From Trichomonas vaginalis G3 (Eukaryota; Parabasalia; Trichomonadida; Trichomonadidae): 64,000 nucleotides of DNA. The stretch lies in the NCBI RefSeq assembly GCF_026262505.1, contig NC_067207.1:17514082-17578081 (forward strand), read 5' to 3'. Both the position numbers and the translations under genes were made by a program. A model generated the notes under the pieces. The model made no database searches. It had not been told where the DNA came from and saw only the letters and a program-made list of their open reading frames with translations. Positions 62,828 through 64,000 of the stretch are shown piece after piece. Positions within the stretch are counted from its first letter, which is position 1; each line of letters opens with the position of its first letter.

Positions 62828-64000
62828 TTATTTTTTATTTTTTGTTGATTTTTTTGGTTTGTTGTTTTGTCTTTTTTCAAGTGCTTCAACAATTTCAGCA
62901 GGAACATCATTAGGATCTACTTCTCCTTCTATTCCTTGTAATATTAAGTCGTAATTTTCGTAAATTTCTTTAATAACCAAGTATTGGTCGAAAATATCAC
63001 TCTGAGCCACAGTTTCTCTGTACGAGTGCATTCCAAATGTTGCATTTCCGATATCTATTGTTGCAAGTCCGTTTAACATTTCAACTTTTGGTCCAATTGT
63101 TCCTCCAGTGCTTCTTGCATTGATTCTGGCTATTTTGTTTACCTTTGCACCTGAGAGGACTCCTGCCTGTCGAATTGCGAGTTCCCCGCGAAGATTAAAT
63201 CCGGTTGAATTCGCATTTGACCCTTTGAGGATAACTCCGTGCCCCATAGTTGGCGGATGGTTAATTTCAAACAGTTTCATATAGTTTGGATGCCTTCCGT
63301 GAGCTGCATCAGCAGATATAAAAATACTATTGCGTTTTAAGGTGTCAAACAGTTCTTCCTTGGTTGGAATGCGATGGTTATCATTATCTGATAACGGTTG
63401 TTGCGTTTCTGAACCGTCATTTTGTGGAATTAAAGAAAGAAATGGAGGAGCTTTGAAAACTAAGAATCTGAGCGTTCTTTCCAGCATATCTGATAACGCT
63501 CCATTGAGTGTATGACTTCCATTCTCTTCATTATCAAAAATTGCGCAAATATTTAAAGTATTTTGGGGTTGTACTGAGAGAAATGACGTAAAACAGCAAA
63601 ATGAGGATAGGAGATTATCCAGTCTTGCAGATGTAACGAGATCGTGAACTATTTTTGCTTTGTTTTTATCAATAAGATATAAATCAACAGAATCAATTGA
63701 ATTTGGTGGTATATCGGCAAGTTTTTCAAGGTATGTACGTACAGGAGTATTTCCTCCAGAACTAACAATAATTTTCATGTTTTCATCGCGATTAAAATTT
63801 GGAGTAAGAGCATATGATTGATTTAATGTAACTTCTGGGAAAGGAATGAATCCAATTGGCTTTACTGAATTTACAAATTTGCATTTAAGCTCTCCTTGAT
63901 CAATATAGTAAACATTTCCTTTGAGTATCAAATCTCGGCCGAACATTGTATGTGCAAGGCCACCGGTATAATTTGCAAGGTTTAGAAATTGGTATAATGT
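62828..64000 (-). CDS. aspartyl aminopeptidase (M18), 5' end outside the window
   Basis: About 390 codons are visible. The frame is open to the window edge upstream of the first ATG, reading TGGLAHTMFGRDLILKG, which matches the family's GGGLWHTWFDRDL region, so the true start lies outside. M18 enzymes remove acidic N-terminal residues in a zinc-dependent, cytosolic dodecamer. Visible metal and catalytic motifs: SARLDNL, FDNEENGS (two Glu), ISADAAHGRHPNY and MHSYRET. The first ligand His lies beyond the edge. An unusual linker (about GSETQQPLSDNDNHRIPTK) and a basic Lys/Asn tail are present. Confidence 0.92.
   Translation of the reverse strand, partial: TLYQFLNLANYTGGLAHTMFGRDLILKGNVYYIDQGELKCKFVNSVKPIGFIPFPEVTLNQSYALTPNFNRDENMKIIVSSGGNTPVRTYLEKLADIPPNSIDSVDLYLIDKNKAKIVHDLVTSARLDNLLSSFCCFTSFLSVQPQNTLNICAIFDNEENGSHTLNGALSDMLERTLRFLVFKAPPFLSLIPQNDGSETQQPLSDNDNHRIPTKEELFDTLKRNSIFISADAAHGRHPNYMKLFEINHPPTMGHGVILKGSNANSTGFNLRGELAIRQAGVLSGAKVNKIARINARSTGGTIGPKVEMLNGLATIDIGNATFGMHSYRETVAQSDIFDQYLVIKEIYENYDLILQGIEGEVDPNDVPAEIVEALEKRQNNKPKKSTKNKK

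Overview
The window is about 64 kb of AT-rich protist DNA, most likely Trichomonas vaginalis or a close trichomonad. The support is intron-less genes, a trichomonad-type initiator (TCACTTCATTTT) just upstream of the glutamate dehydrogenase start, a DUF3447-type ankyrin gene, and large Maverick/Polinton virus-like elements of the kind that fill that genome. Only the last 6 kb holds clear host genes: glutamate dehydrogenase (58564-59907, +), an ankyrin-repeat protein (60011-61369, -), a 780-bp TA-flanked MITE (62029-62808) and an M18 aspartyl aminopeptidase that runs off the right edge (62828-64000, -). No tRNA, rRNA or CRISPR was recognised.

Element 1 (2025-19932) is one Maverick with long terminal inverted repeats and a candidate 5-bp target duplication TATTT. 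Left to right it carries a coiled-coil/poly-Q protein, major capsid, small proteins, minor capsid (penton-like), superfamily-3-like helicase, a charged protein, packaging ATPase, KilA-N protein, integrase tail, phage-like tail-fibre protein, small structural candidates and an open-frame Dam-type adenine methylase. It is a fossil with roughly 40 breaks overall, although several small genes and the methylase are open.

Element 2 (22254-57445) is inverted relative to element 1 and about twice as long. It is a composite. Its left part (22254-41357) matches element 1's backbone in reverse order and adds a more complete integrase, a protein-primed polymerase and a less AT-rich accessory cassette (28.5-34.3 kb) with an HNH-type protein. 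Beyond a 100-N gap (41358-41457) is a block of another lineage (41458 to about 52937) with its own polymerase, capsid candidate and KilA-N protein. Then the backbone's coiled-coil gene resumes (52938-55515), followed by a unique 438-residue gene and an end that does not match the left end. Because of the gap, adjacency of the two blocks is not proven by this sequence.

In this family the integrase inserts the element, the protein-primed polymerase and helicase copy it, the ATPase packages DNA and the two jelly-roll proteins build the shell; the methylase presumably marks its DNA. The most unusual signals are non-coding: a near-perfect 250-bp tandem array whose unit folds as a three-armed cloverleaf (43855-44818); terminal hairpins that keep shape through compensatory changes; a row of six short palindromes filling a divergent promoter (33057-33233); a small gene cassette bounded by inverted GGTGA hairpin blocks (34298-35462); and a start-proximal motif (TTTTTA, about 7-10 nt, then A-rich sequence into ATG) shared by many element genes. 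Identities and break counts are by eye. Assembly gaps are present, so some disruption may be technical.
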